Shown here: one piece after another, positions 33,735 to 41,720 of the stretch | Layout: each line of letters starts with the position of its first letter | How positions within the stretch are numbered: the stretch's first letter is position 1 | Assembly: GCA_026418625.1 (NCBI GenBank) | Contig: JAOABA010000013.1 | Span: 1-43,915 of the forward strand | Reading direction: 5' to 3' | DNA: 43,915 nucleotides | Source: Candidatus Kapaibacterium sp. | GTDB lineage: Bacteria > Bacteroidota > Ignavibacteria > Kapaibacteriales > UBA2268 | Notes under the pieces: generated by a model | Database searches by the model: none | Seen by the model: only the letters and a program-made list of their open reading frames with translations | Told to the model about the DNA's origin: nothing | Made by a program: the position numbers and the translations under genes

Positions 33735-35300
33735 TTACTGGTTTTGATTGTAAGGTATGCTAAAAGCAAAAGTTGAGCCACGTCCAAGGGCACTTTTTAC
33801 CCATACTTTACCATTATGAGCTTCTACCATTTTCTTGACAATCCAAAGACCAAATCCTGAGGAGTGCTCCCCAGCAGTGGGTCTTGCGCTTAATCTTGCA
33901 CCTCTTTGGAATGCTTTTGTTACATCTTCTTCGGATAATCCCAAACCATTATCAGCGACTTCAACAGTAAGCTCACGGCTATTAGCTTTAGCTGTAACTT
34001 TGACTTTTCCTCCTTCGTTGGAGAATTTAATTGCATTGGAGATTAGATTTTCGATAACCTCTTCAATCTTTTGAGCATCTATTTCGATTTCAGGTAAATT
34101 GTCCGGAACCTCGGATTTCATAGCAATTGATTTGTTGTTTGCGGCTATCATATTTCGTTTTACAACATCCTCAATAACGTATTTTATGTTGATAGGCTCT
34201 TTATTTAATTTTAGTGTGTTGGATTCAAGAGCCAAGACTTTTGTTACTTCCTGTGATAAAGTAACAATTTTTTTGGTGGTAACAAATATATCCTCCATAA
34301 CTTCCTGTTGTTCAGTGGCAGTAAGGTCATAAGAACGAAGTAGTTCAACAAGGCTCTTAATGAGAGCTGCCGGATTTTTAATATCGTGAATAATAATAGC
34401 AAAGAGGTCATCTTTTTGTTTTTGTAATTCCTCAAGTTCTGATTTGCTCTTAGAAATCTTATCGAGACTTTCTTTGAGTTCTCTGTTTTGCTTATTTAGT
34501 TCTTCAGCTCTACTACTTAAAGCGTCAATCTGCTCTCTAAGGGAGCGAAGCTCTTCTTTTAAATTCTCATTTTCAAGAGCAAGTTTGTTGTATTCTTCTG
34601 TAGAAACAGAATTTTTGTTTTTATCTGCCATCTTTGTAACTCCATTTATTTTTTTGTTAGTTATATTTTCGTTCATTTTTTGGTTTTTCTTTAATCCTTT
34701 TCGGTTATTTTTAATAATTACACTTGCTACGATTAAAATAAGCAATAAGCCAGAAAGAGTTATCATAACAACTGAATTACTCATTATGTGAAAGGGACTT
34801 TTTTCATCTTTTTTTGTTCCTGATATGCTTGAGGCAAGTCTATTGTGATAATCTTGAATACTTTTTTGGAATTTTTCGGCAAGAATGTCATCAACAATGA
34901 AGTTGATTGTTAATTCATTTGTTTGCCAACTATTCTGAGGTTCAAATGCAGAAATCTTAATGTTATAGTTGCCCGAAGGCAATCTTTTGTAACTAATTAT
35001 ATTTTTATTAAGAGTGAATGTTGATAATTGGCTGTCGTTTTGAATTGTAATTTTGAAAAGAAACGGATTCTGCTCCTCATTTTGAATTTGCAGATGATAT
35101 AAGAATGTTATTGAATCTGTTTTTGAGAGTGCTATTGAATTTCTAAAGTCATCAGGTATAGAAACAGAGTTTATTCTTATGTCATCTAATACAATTTCTC
35201 TGGCTTGAAGGATAAAGCTTAAACTAATGAATAAGATTAATATAAAAATTATTGATTTAAATATTTTTGTAGGATTTATATTTAATGGAAGTAATCTCAT
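33735..35300 (-). CDS. Membrane histidine kinase with Y_Y_Y-like sensor domain
   Basis: 521 aa. N-terminal signal/TM helix 14-32. Extracytoplasmic beta domain ~38-138 ends SGNYNIKISAFEPQNSWQTN, resembling the Y_Y_Y domain of hybrid sensors but without the usual beta-propellers. TM helix ~175-197, long coiled coil ~235-297, H-box with His305 in FAIIIHDIKNP. HATPase_c follows with N box (ENLISNAIKFS), G1 (DNGLGL) and G2 (SGFGLWIVKK). It overlaps the upstream phosphatase gene by 4 nt (ATGA), so the two are co-translated. A GGAG site 8 nt before an internal ATG (34631) could also give a soluble form. Cognate regulator not identified. Confidence 0.88.
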   Translation of the reverse strand: MRLLPLNINPTKIFKSIIFILILFISLSFILQAREIVLDDIRINSVSIPDDFRNSIALSKTDSITFLYHLQIQNEEQNPFLFKITIQNDSQLSTFTLNKNIISYKRLPSGNYNIKISAFEPQNSWQTNELTINFIVDDILAEKFQKSIQDYHNRLASSISGTKKDEKSPFHIMSNSVVMITLSGLLLILIVASVIIKNNRKGLKKNQKMNENITNKKINGVTKMADKNKNSVSTEEYNKLALENENLKEELRSLREQIDALSSRAEELNKQNRELKESLDKISKSKSELEELQKQKDDLFAIIIHDIKNPAALIKSLVELLRSYDLTATEQQEVMEDIFVTTKKIVTLSQEVTKVLALESNTLKLNKEPINIKYVIEDVVKRNMIAANNKSIAMKSEVPDNLPEIEIDAQKIEEVIENLISNAIKFSNEGGKVKVTAKANSRELTVEVADNGLGLSEEDVTKAFQRGARLSARPTAGEHSSGFGLWIVKKMVEAHNGKVWVKSALGRGSTFAFSIPYNQNQ

Positions 35301-36019
35301 TCAATCTCAAAAGCTTTTTTTCTTAAAATTTTTGCTTGATTCCTTGTCTTTAATTTTTTCTTGCTTATTAAATTTTTCAAAGTTAAATATATTGAATAAA
35401 AATCTTTAAAAGGATGATGTGGTATCTTGTTATCATTGCAAAATTTAGCCAGATTTTTCTTTGCAAAGATTAAATCACAATACTGAGCCGGACAAAAATC
35501 CGAAGCACCATCACCAATATATATCAAGATTGATTCAGGCTCTGATTTTGTCAGAACCATATTCCTTTTGCAAGAGGCACTCAGACAATTACAAGACTCT
35601 GATGCATAAACAAATTCCGGTAAAATTTTACCGTTATCATTAAAAATCATCCTGTTGCAAAAAGTTCTTATCGTATCAATATTATACTTTTCCAAAACTG
35701 GCTTAATATATTCTTCATAACCATCACTGACAATAAACAAATCAATTTGATTTTCTTTGCAAAACTCAAAAAAAGTTAGAAAAGATTTGTCTATTTCGAA
35801 ATTTTGAGCATATTCAGCTATTTTTTGCTTATTTAATTCAGCCCTTAAATTCATAAAAACCACATTCCAATAATCGTCAATTTTAAGCTTCCCTTTAACA
35901 AGTTGGGAATGGTATGGTTCAAATATTCCAAAGTCCTTGAAAAGCTCATCGCCGATGTCTTTCAGAGTGATAGTTCCATCGAAATCAGTGAAAATTTGTA
36001 TTTTTCTTTGTTGTTTCAT
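35297..36019 (-). CDS. HAD-family phosphatase, MtnX/SerB-like
   Basis: Haloacid-dehalogenase hydrolase. 240 aa from the ATG at 36019, chosen because the nucleophile motif TDFDGT then lies at the usual distance from the start and a 76-nt gap is left to the divergent cdsA. An ATG at 36079 adds 20 lysine-rich residues and cannot be excluded. Motifs: DFDGTIT (Asp nucleophile and acid/base), IVSDG, and IYIGDGASDFCPA (motif IV). Between them lies a Cys-rich strip, CNCLSASCKRN, reminiscent of MtnX-type phosphatases. Substrate could be a phosphosugar of methionine salvage or another small phosphate; no mtn genes are nearby. It overlaps the kinase by 4 nt. Confidence 0.78.
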   Translation of the reverse strand: MKQQRKIQIFTDFDGTITLKDIGDELFKDFGIFEPYHSQLVKGKLKIDDYWNVVFMNLRAELNKQKIAEYAQNFEIDKSFLTFFEFCKENQIDLFIVSDGYEEYIKPVLEKYNIDTIRTFCNRMIFNDNGKILPEFVYASESCNCLSASCKRNMVLTKSEPESILIYIGDGASDFCPAQYCDLIFAKKNLAKFCNDNKIPHHPFKDFYSIYLTLKNLISKKKLKTRNQAKILRKKAFEIE

Positions 36020-36095
36020 TTTTATTAATAATTCTTTATAATTCTTTTCAAATTTATTGTATTTTTGTGAATTAATCATAAAGAATAGATAACTG

Positions 36096-37010
36096 GTGAG
36101 TGATTTATTAAAAAGAGTGATTGTTGGCGTAATTGGTATTCCAATAGGGCTTGGTATAATTTACATTGGAGGTATTGTCTTTACTATCGCATTGGCAATT
36201 CTATCTTCTATTGCTTTGTGGGAATATTATAGTCTGTTTTCAACAAAAAATTATCATCCCTATAAATTTTTCGGGATTGTGTTGAATAATGTTCTGATAT
36301 TTGGATTTTATTTAATTCACTCACTAAGTAAATTCAAATATGATTTTTTCCTCTTTTTGTTTTTCATTCTTTGCACAGTAATTATTTTATTATCTGTTGG
36401 GATAATTTCAAAGAGAGCGAATTCCTTAATTAACTTTGCAGCTACACTAAGTGGTTTGATTTATGTAACATTTGCATTTCTTACTCTAAATTTCATAAGA
36501 GAGTTTGATTTGTTTTTCGAATGGATTCAAGGTAATTTCTTTGAAGTATATAGTGGAGTAGGAGAAGTCGGTTTTTTCGAGAATATTGACTCTGTTTGGG
36601 CAGCGAAACTTACAATTATAATGATTTCGAGTATTTGGATTAGTGATTCATTTGCTTACTTTGTTGGAATTAAATTTGGCAAACATAAAATTCTACCATC
36701 AGTCTCCCCGAAAAAAAGCTGGGAAGGTTTTTTCGGTGGTTTTATTGGTGCAATTATTGGATTTACCGTTCTTGGCAATTTACTTTTACCTAAGATTCCA
36801 CTCATTCATTTTTTTATTATGGGGTTAATTGTTGCTGTTTTTGGGCAAATTGGAGACTTTGCAGAATCCAAACTGAAGCGGGATAGTGGAATAAAAGACA
36901 GTTCATCAATTTTGCCCGGACACGGAGGAATCCTCGACAGGTTCGATAGTTTAATGTTCATCTCACCGCTAATATTCATCTATCTCATACTAAACATTTT
37001 CTTGAAATAA
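36096..37010 (+). CDS. cdsA: Phosphatidate cytidylyltransferase (CDP-diacylglycerol synthase)
   Basis: Polytopic inner-membrane enzyme (304 aa, ~8 helices) making CDP-diacylglycerol from phosphatidic acid and CTP, the branch point of phospholipid synthesis. The family signature is complete near the C-terminus: SKLKRDSGIKDSSSILPGHG then GILDRFDS, preceded by SPKKSWEGFFGG. Start is GTG at 36096 (MSDLLKRVIVG); no ATG fits. A segment at ~150-170 (EVYSGVGEVGFFENIDSVWA) is a loop slightly longer than usual. Confidence 0.95.
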   Translation: MSDLLKRVIVGVIGIPIGLGIIYIGGIVFTIALAILSSIALWEYYSLFSTKNYHPYKFFGIVLNNVLIFGFYLIHSLSKFKYDFFLFLFFILCTVIILLSVGIISKRANSLINFAATLSGLIYVTFAFLTLNFIREFDLFFEWIQGNFFEVYSGVGEVGFFENIDSVWAAKLTIIMISSIWISDSFAYFVGIKFGKHKILPSVSPKKSWEGFFGGFIGAIIGFTVLGNLLLPKIPLIHFFIMGLIVAVFGQIGDFAESKLKRDSGIKDSSSILPGHGGILDRFDSLMFISPLIFIYLILNIFLK

Positions 37011-37069
37011 AGAGAAATGGCACATAGATTGCTTACTTAATAGATTAGTTAAAATTTAAGGAGTAATCT

Positions 37070-37237
37070 ATGAATAATACTATAAAGGCAGGTTTAGTTG
37101 CTTTGACAACTATTGGCTTTATTCTTTTGAATAAAAGCACAAGAGAATTTGTCAGGGGCTTGGTCAAAAACTGCGAATTGTTAAAAAATGGCAGGGACTC
37201 AAGAAAACTAAAACCCGAACAAATCAGCTTTTGCTAA
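37070..37237 (+). CDS. 55-aa small membrane-associated protein coupled to NlpC/P60 gene
   Basis: Too short for routine ORF lists. A strong ribosome site (AAGGAG) lies 6 nt before the ATG. One hydrophobic helix at residues ~6-20 (KAGLVALTTIGFILL) is followed by a basic tail (NKSTREFVRGLVKNCELLKN.. ending QISFC). Its TAA shares a base with the ATG of the NlpC/P60 gene (TAATG), the hallmark of translational coupling. No family recognised. It probably sits in the inner membrane with the tail in the cytoplasm. Confidence 0.6.
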   Translation: MNNTIKAGLVALTTIGFILLNKSTREFVRGLVKNCELLKNGRDSRKLKPEQISFC

Positions 37238-37734
37238 TGATAGCCATAAAGAAAATATTACTGATATTTTCGGCAATCTCTTTAAACCTATTGATTTTTT
37301 GGGGATGTCAGTCATCAAGTAAGACAATTAAGCAAGAAAAAAGCTTCGATGAAGGAAGTAAATTTTCAAGAGAATTAATTAAGGAAGCCGAAAAATACCT
37401 TGGGATACCATATTGTTATGGTGGAAGCACAACAAGCTGTCTTGATTGTTCAGGCTTTGTGAATCTTGTATTCAATCAATTTGGTATAATTTTGCCGAGG
37501 ACCGCAAGTGATATCTATGATTTTGCAGAAAAAGTGAGTTTATCGGAAGCCAAAGCAGGTGATTTAGTCTTTTTCAGAGCAAAAAATAAAATTAACCACG
37601 TAGGAATATACCTTGAACGTGGTGAATTCATACATTCATCAAGCTCAAAAGGTGTTACAAAAAATTCACTAAGTGAAAATTACTACTCAACACATTTTTA
37701 TGGTGCTGGGAGGGTAATTTCTATTCAACCTTAA
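37237..37734 (+). CDS. NlpC/P60 cell-wall hydrolase lipoprotein
   Basis: 165 aa from the ATG at 37237, preferred over a TTG two codons earlier because it couples to the small gene upstream. Signal peptide with lipobox FWGC (Cys ~24). The NlpC/P60 papain-like domain covers ~45-165: catalytic Cys in SCLDCSGFVNL, His in INHVGIYLE and the third residue His in GEFIHSSSSKGV. Members cut the D-Glu-diaminopimelate bond of peptidoglycan stem peptides. Outer-membrane-anchored and periplasm-facing is the expected location. It overlaps the convergent rRNA methyltransferase gene by 14 nt at the 3' end. Confidence 0.92.
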   Translation: MIAIKKILLIFSAISLNLLIFWGCQSSSKTIKQEKSFDEGSKFSRELIKEAEKYLGIPYCYGGSTTSCLDCSGFVNLVFNQFGIILPRTASDIYDFAEKVSLSEAKAGDLVFFRAKNKINHVGIYLERGEFIHSSSSKGVTKNSLSENYYSTHFYGAGRVISIQP

Positions 37735-38479
37735 AATTTCGCTGCCTAAGAATTTCAAAAAGAATGATGCCAGTTGCGACTGACGCATTCAAAGAGGAAA
37801 TTTTCCCTAATAAAGGAATTTTTATAAGGACATCACAATGCTTTTTTGTGCTGTCTCTTAAACCTTTTCCTTCGCTTCCAATAATAAGAAACACCGGGCG
37901 ATTGAAGTCTTCTTCTGAATATATTTTATCAGCCTTAGAATCAGTTCCATAAACCCAGAAACCGTTTTTCTTAGCTTCAGTAATAGCTTGGACAAGGCTC
38001 GAGGATTTGGCAACGGGCAGATGCTCTAAAGCGCCGGCTGAAGTTTTGAATGCAGCAGGAGAAAGAGGAGCTGAATTCCTTTCAGTTAATACTATTCCAA
38101 TCACATTTGCACATTCGGCAGCACGAGCTATTGCTCCAAGATTATGAGGGTCATTTATTTCATCAAGGGCAATAACTATAGGGTTGGTTTGCTGACGGCT
38201 TTTCTCAAAGAGCTCATCTAATGATAATGTTCTTGCATTTGAAATCAATGCAATTACACCTTGTGTCTTTGTTCCCTGAGGAAACTGGCTTTTTTCCAAT
38301 TCGGCAAACTTTCCTTTATCAATTGTAGAGCAAGGGATTTTATATTTTTTTGCTAAAGAATAAATATAGGATACAAAATCAGGTTTAGTGCCGTAAGCTA
38401 TGTAAATTTTTTCAATGTTTTTCTCGCTTTTAATAGCTTCGGTTATTGTATTTCTGCCGTAAATATAAAAGTTTTTCAT
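37721..38479 (-). CDS. rlmB: TrmH/SpoU-family 23S rRNA ribose methyltransferase (RlmB-like)
   Basis: SPOUT-class 2'-O-methyltransferase of 252 aa. The N-terminal substrate-binding domain starts YIYGRNTITEAI; the C-terminal SPOUT domain has NDPHNLGAIARAAE (motif 1), IIGSEGKGL (motif 2) and SLNASVATGIILFEILRQR (motif 3). These match RlmB, which methylates G2251 of 23S rRNA using S-adenosylmethionine. Monocistronic, convergent with the NlpC/P60 gene. Confidence 0.9.
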   Translation of the reverse strand: MKNFYIYGRNTITEAIKSEKNIEKIYIAYGTKPDFVSYIYSLAKKYKIPCSTIDKGKFAELEKSQFPQGTKTQGVIALISNARTLSLDELFEKSRQQTNPIVIALDEINDPHNLGAIARAAECANVIGIVLTERNSAPLSPAAFKTSAGALEHLPVAKSSSLVQAITEAKKNGFWVYGTDSKADKIYSEEDFNRPVFLIIGSEGKGLRDSTKKHCDVLIKIPLLGKISSLNASVATGIILFEILRQRNFKVE

Positions 38480-38596
38480 AAAATCAAATATATAAGTAAA
38501 CTTTAATTTAAGGAATTATAAAGAATTATCTTAAAAGAATTTTATGAATTTGTTTAAAATCCTTAACTTGCTTTTTTTCATAATTGCAAAATTACA

Positions 38597-38947
38597 ATGG
38601 CTAATATTGAAACATTTCCAAATCCGAAAAGAGAGAGACCATATTTGATTACTCATATAAATACTGAGTTCACATCAGTTTGCCCGAAAACCGGTTTACC
38701 CGATTTTGCGACTGTAACCGTAAAATATGTCCCCGATGAATTATGCATCGAATTAAAATCATTGAAATACTACTTCCTTGAGTTTCGAAATAAGGGTATT
38801 TTTTATGAGGATGTAACCAATGTTATACTTGATGATTTGGTCGAAGCCTGCAAACCACTCGAAATGGAAGTCATTACTGAATGGGGAGTAAGGGGTGGAA
38901 TGTCTTCAATTATTCAAGCTGGTTATGTTAAATCAGAAAATTCATAA
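38597..38947 (+). CDS. queF: NADPH-dependent preQ0 reductase
   Basis: Unimodular QueF (116 aa), reducing the nitrile 7-cyano-7-deazaguanine to preQ1 in queuosine tRNA modification. The catalytic Cys and Asp lie in SVCPKTGLPDF; the substrate loop is ELKSLKYYFLEFRNKGIFYE. It is shorter than the Bacillus enzyme but complete by motif. QueD follows 15 nt later, so the two form a queuosine operon. Confidence 0.95.
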   Translation: MANIETFPNPKRERPYLITHINTEFTSVCPKTGLPDFATVTVKYVPDELCIELKSLKYYFLEFRNKGIFYEDVTNVILDDLVEACKPLEMEVITEWGVRGGMSSIIQAGYVKSENS

Positions 38948-38962
38948 TTAAATGAGGAACAA

Positions 38963-39388
38963 ATGATTATAAAAATAGCAAAAGAATTTAAATGGGAAAT
39001 GAGCCACAGGCTTACTTTCCACAAAGGTCCTTGCAAAAATATTCACGGACACACCTATCGTTTGTTAGTAGAAATTTCCGGAGTTCCCGACGAAAACGGT
39101 ATGGTGATGGATTATTATGACCTTGAAGCTGTTGTAAATCCTTTAGTGATGAAGCTCGACCATTCATTCTTATGCGATGAAAATGACCAAATTATGCTTG
39201 ATTTCCTAAAAGCAAACGATTTCAAGTATTATGTTATACCACTTACAACCACAGCAGAAAATATGGCAAGGTATCTTTTAGAGTATCTGCTCCAGCATTT
39301 TAAAAAGTTTCAGAACCTGAAAGAGTTGAAGATTAGATTTCAGGAAACCGAAGATGTTTATGCTGAAGTCTCACATCAATTTGCTTAG
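38963..39388 (+). CDS. queD: 6-carboxy-tetrahydropterin synthase-like
   Basis: QueD/PTPS-family enzyme (141 aa) catalysing the second step of the 7-deazaguanine pathway. Zinc histidines in MSHRL and NIHGHTY, catalytic Cys in GPCKN, Asp-His pair in KLDHSFL, and Glu in FQETEDVYAEV. Ribosome site GAGGA precedes the ATG. Its pairing with queF supports the queuosine rather than the biopterin role. Confidence 0.94.
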   Translation: MIIKIAKEFKWEMSHRLTFHKGPCKNIHGHTYRLLVEISGVPDENGMVMDYYDLEAVVNPLVMKLDHSFLCDENDQIMLDFLKANDFKYYVIPLTTTAENMARYLLEYLLQHFKKFQNLKELKIRFQETEDVYAEVSHQFA

Positions 39389-39406
39389 TAATGTCATAAT
39401 AGAATT

Positions 39407-40060
39407 ATGATGTTAAAATTTTTTCTTTTATCATTCACTCTTTTTCTGATTTTTCTCAGTAATACGTTTAGCTGCGAAAATAATTCATATATTGAGAATA
39501 GAATTGAAATTTGGAAATCATATTATGTTAACACTCAACCAACAGATACAGCAAGAAATTGGTATCTCCCTTTTGAAACTTCCAATAGATTGAACCCAAA
39601 AACTATGTCAGTTGTCAGCACATTTGGTTCACCAAGAAATTCATATGTCAAAGGTCATATTCATACAGGATTGGATTGCATACCTAAATCATCAGGTGAA
39701 AATGTTGATATTTATTCAATGTCTGATGGTATTGTTTGCTCGATTCATCTTGCTCATCCGTATATCACAATTGTTGTCAAGCATAAAACCATTTCAGGTG
39801 AAATAATTTTCACTTCTTACAAGCATTTGGCTGAGGTTTATGTGAAAACAGGAGATAATGTTAATCATAAGACCAAGTTAGCCCGCCTTTATACGAGAAA
39901 AGAAACAAAGAAATATGGTGGAAGATACGACCATCTTCATTTAGAAATAAGAAAGGATTTCGGAGATTATGGACCTGCAAGTTGGGCAACAATGACCAAA
40001 GAGGAATTAAATTGCAGATTTTATGATCCGCTAATATTTATTAGGGAAAATGTCAGGTAG
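39407..40060 (+). CDS. M23 (LytM-type) peptidase-domain protein, exported
   Basis: 217 aa. N-terminal hydrophobic signal ending NTFSCEN, either signal peptidase or lipobox-like. The M23 domain covers ~65-200: zinc His/Asp in KGHIHTGLD and HxH in YDHLHLEIR; the intervening DGIVCSIH and GDNVNHKTKLARL are typical. Peptidoglycan endopeptidases of this family cut cross-links or act as activators. It starts 18 nt after queD and may share its transcript. Zinc-ligand pattern looks intact, so it may be active. Confidence 0.87.
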   Translation: MMLKFFLLSFTLFLIFLSNTFSCENNSYIENRIEIWKSYYVNTQPTDTARNWYLPFETSNRLNPKTMSVVSTFGSPRNSYVKGHIHTGLDCIPKSSGENVDIYSMSDGIVCSIHLAHPYITIVVKHKTISGEIIFTSYKHLAEVYVKTGDNVNHKTKLARLYTRKETKKYGGRYDHLHLEIRKDFGDYGPASWATMTKEELNCRFYDPLIFIRENVR

Positions 40061-40106
40061 TATTTTTAAGAATAATAAGATTTGAGCCATATAAACTAAA
40101 AATATC

Positions 40107-41543
40107 CTATTTTGTGCTTAAAAATGCAATATTTCTAAGCATTTTATTAAAAACAATTTGATGAATTGGATAAAGTGAATACCAATAAATCAAACCAAAA
40201 AGTCCGACAGGGTCAAAAATTGCCATTTGTTTGATAATTGTCCCTTCTTTGGTTTTATTAAGTGTAAATTCGAGCCAAGCTCTTCCGGGTAGTTTCATTT
40301 CTGCTTTTAAAACTAATCTAAAGGGGCGTTCAATAGATTCCACCCTCCAGAAATCGAGAACATCTCCAACCTCAAGATGGTTAGGATCCCTTCTTCCTCT
40401 TCTTACACCAATACCACCAACAAGCAGATCTAAAAAACCTCTAATATTCCACAAAAAATCATAACTATACCAACCGTTTTTACCACCGATACACTCAATA
40501 ACTTTAAAAACTTTATCAATATCTGCATTGACTTCGATTTGATGGATATCAACCAACCTGTTTCCAACTCTAAGTGTTTTTGGTCTATGTTTATCTGTAT
40601 TTGCAGAAATTGAATCGCTCCATCTTGTTTCAGCAAATTCTTTATCTTCGTTTCTGAGAGCGATTTCGATTGATTCTTTAACGCCGATGGGTTTTATGTC
40701 AAAATAATTATTAACAGAATTATCTCTGACAATAGTAGGATGTTTGATGCTGTCAATCAATTTTTTTCCAACTCTTGCATAAAGAGGGGTTACTAACCCT
40801 AACCAAAGTCCTGATAATCGTGGAGTGAGAACAGGAACTGGTATCATTAGTCTCTTCAAGCCCTTGATTTTAGCATATACTTTCATCAAATCGCTATAAG
40901 AAACAACTTCCGGACCTCCAATTTCGAAAATTTTATGTTCAGTTACATCGAAGTCAATAGAAGAAACAAGATATTTAAGAACATCGCCGATGAAAATCGG
41001 TTGAGCAGGAATTCTAACCCATTTAGGTGTAATCATAATTGGAAGCCGCTCCATAAGTGCCCTAATCATCTCAAATGATAAACTTCCTGAACCAATAATA
41101 ATGGATGCCCTAAACTCAATAACAGGAACTCCAGGCTTTCTCAGGATATTGCCAACTTCCTGACGACTCCTTAGATGTGGTGAGAGATTATCATTTTCAT
41201 CTAAAAGACCGCCAAGATAGATAATTTTTTTTATGCCAGATTCTTTGGCTGTAGTAGCAAAATTCTCGGCTGCTATTCTGTCAGTTTCTTCAAAATCTTT
41301 CTTGCTACCCATTGAATGAACAAGATAGAAAGCAACATCCATTCCGGAAAATGCATTATCAAGAGATTTCTTGTCTAAGACATCGCCTTTTACTATTTCA
41401 ATATTAGAAGATGCCTTGTTTTGAAGAAATTCAGGATTCCTTGCTAAACATCTAACAAAAACATCATTATTTTTCAGAATGTTTAAAAGTCTTCCTCCAA
41501 CATATCCTGTAGCACCGGTTAAAACAATTTTTTTCTGGCTCAT
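40107..41543 (-). CDS. SDR-family NAD(P)-binding protein fused to DUF2867
   Basis: 478 aa. N-terminal atypical SDR/NmrA-like Rossmann domain (VLTGATGYVGGRLLNIL; VKGDVLD; AFYLVHSMGS; IIYLGGLLDE; LRSRQEVGNILR; FRASIIIGSGSLSFEMIRAL). C-terminal ~165 residues form the DUF2867 domain (START/SRPBCC-like, GGKNGWYSYDFLWNIRGFLD, GDVLDFWRVE). This fusion is widespread in bacteria and unassigned. The Rossmann part resembles complex I assembly/NDUFA9-type proteins. No membrane segment is certain, though LFGLIYWYSLYPIHQIVF may associate with membrane. Confidence 0.87.
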   Translation of the reverse strand: MSQKKIVLTGATGYVGGRLLNILKNNDVFVRCLARNPEFLQNKASSNIEIVKGDVLDKKSLDNAFSGMDVAFYLVHSMGSKKDFEETDRIAAENFATTAKESGIKKIIYLGGLLDENDNLSPHLRSRQEVGNILRKPGVPVIEFRASIIIGSGSLSFEMIRALMERLPIMITPKWVRIPAQPIFIGDVLKYLVSSIDFDVTEHKIFEIGGPEVVSYSDLMKVYAKIKGLKRLMIPVPVLTPRLSGLWLGLVTPLYARVGKKLIDSIKHPTIVRDNSVNNYFDIKPIGVKESIEIALRNEDKEFAETRWSDSISANTDKHRPKTLRVGNRLVDIHQIEVNADIDKVFKVIECIGGKNGWYSYDFLWNIRGFLDLLVGGIGVRRGRRDPNHLEVGDVLDFWRVESIERPFRLVLKAEMKLPGRAWLEFTLNKTKEGTIIKQMAIFDPVGLFGLIYWYSLYPIHQIVFNKMLRNIAFLSTK

Positions 41544-41720
41544 TTCAATAAAGTAGAAATAAAATATTTATAAACGTTATAATTTTAATTTATTTATTAA
41601 AATTGGAACAACATTTAATTAAAATCTTGAAACACTATGATTATAGAATTATTTCAGATTATTTGTTTTTTTTGTTAATTTGAGGTATATTATTTTTTAT
41701 TTATTTAATGAGTAGAAAAA

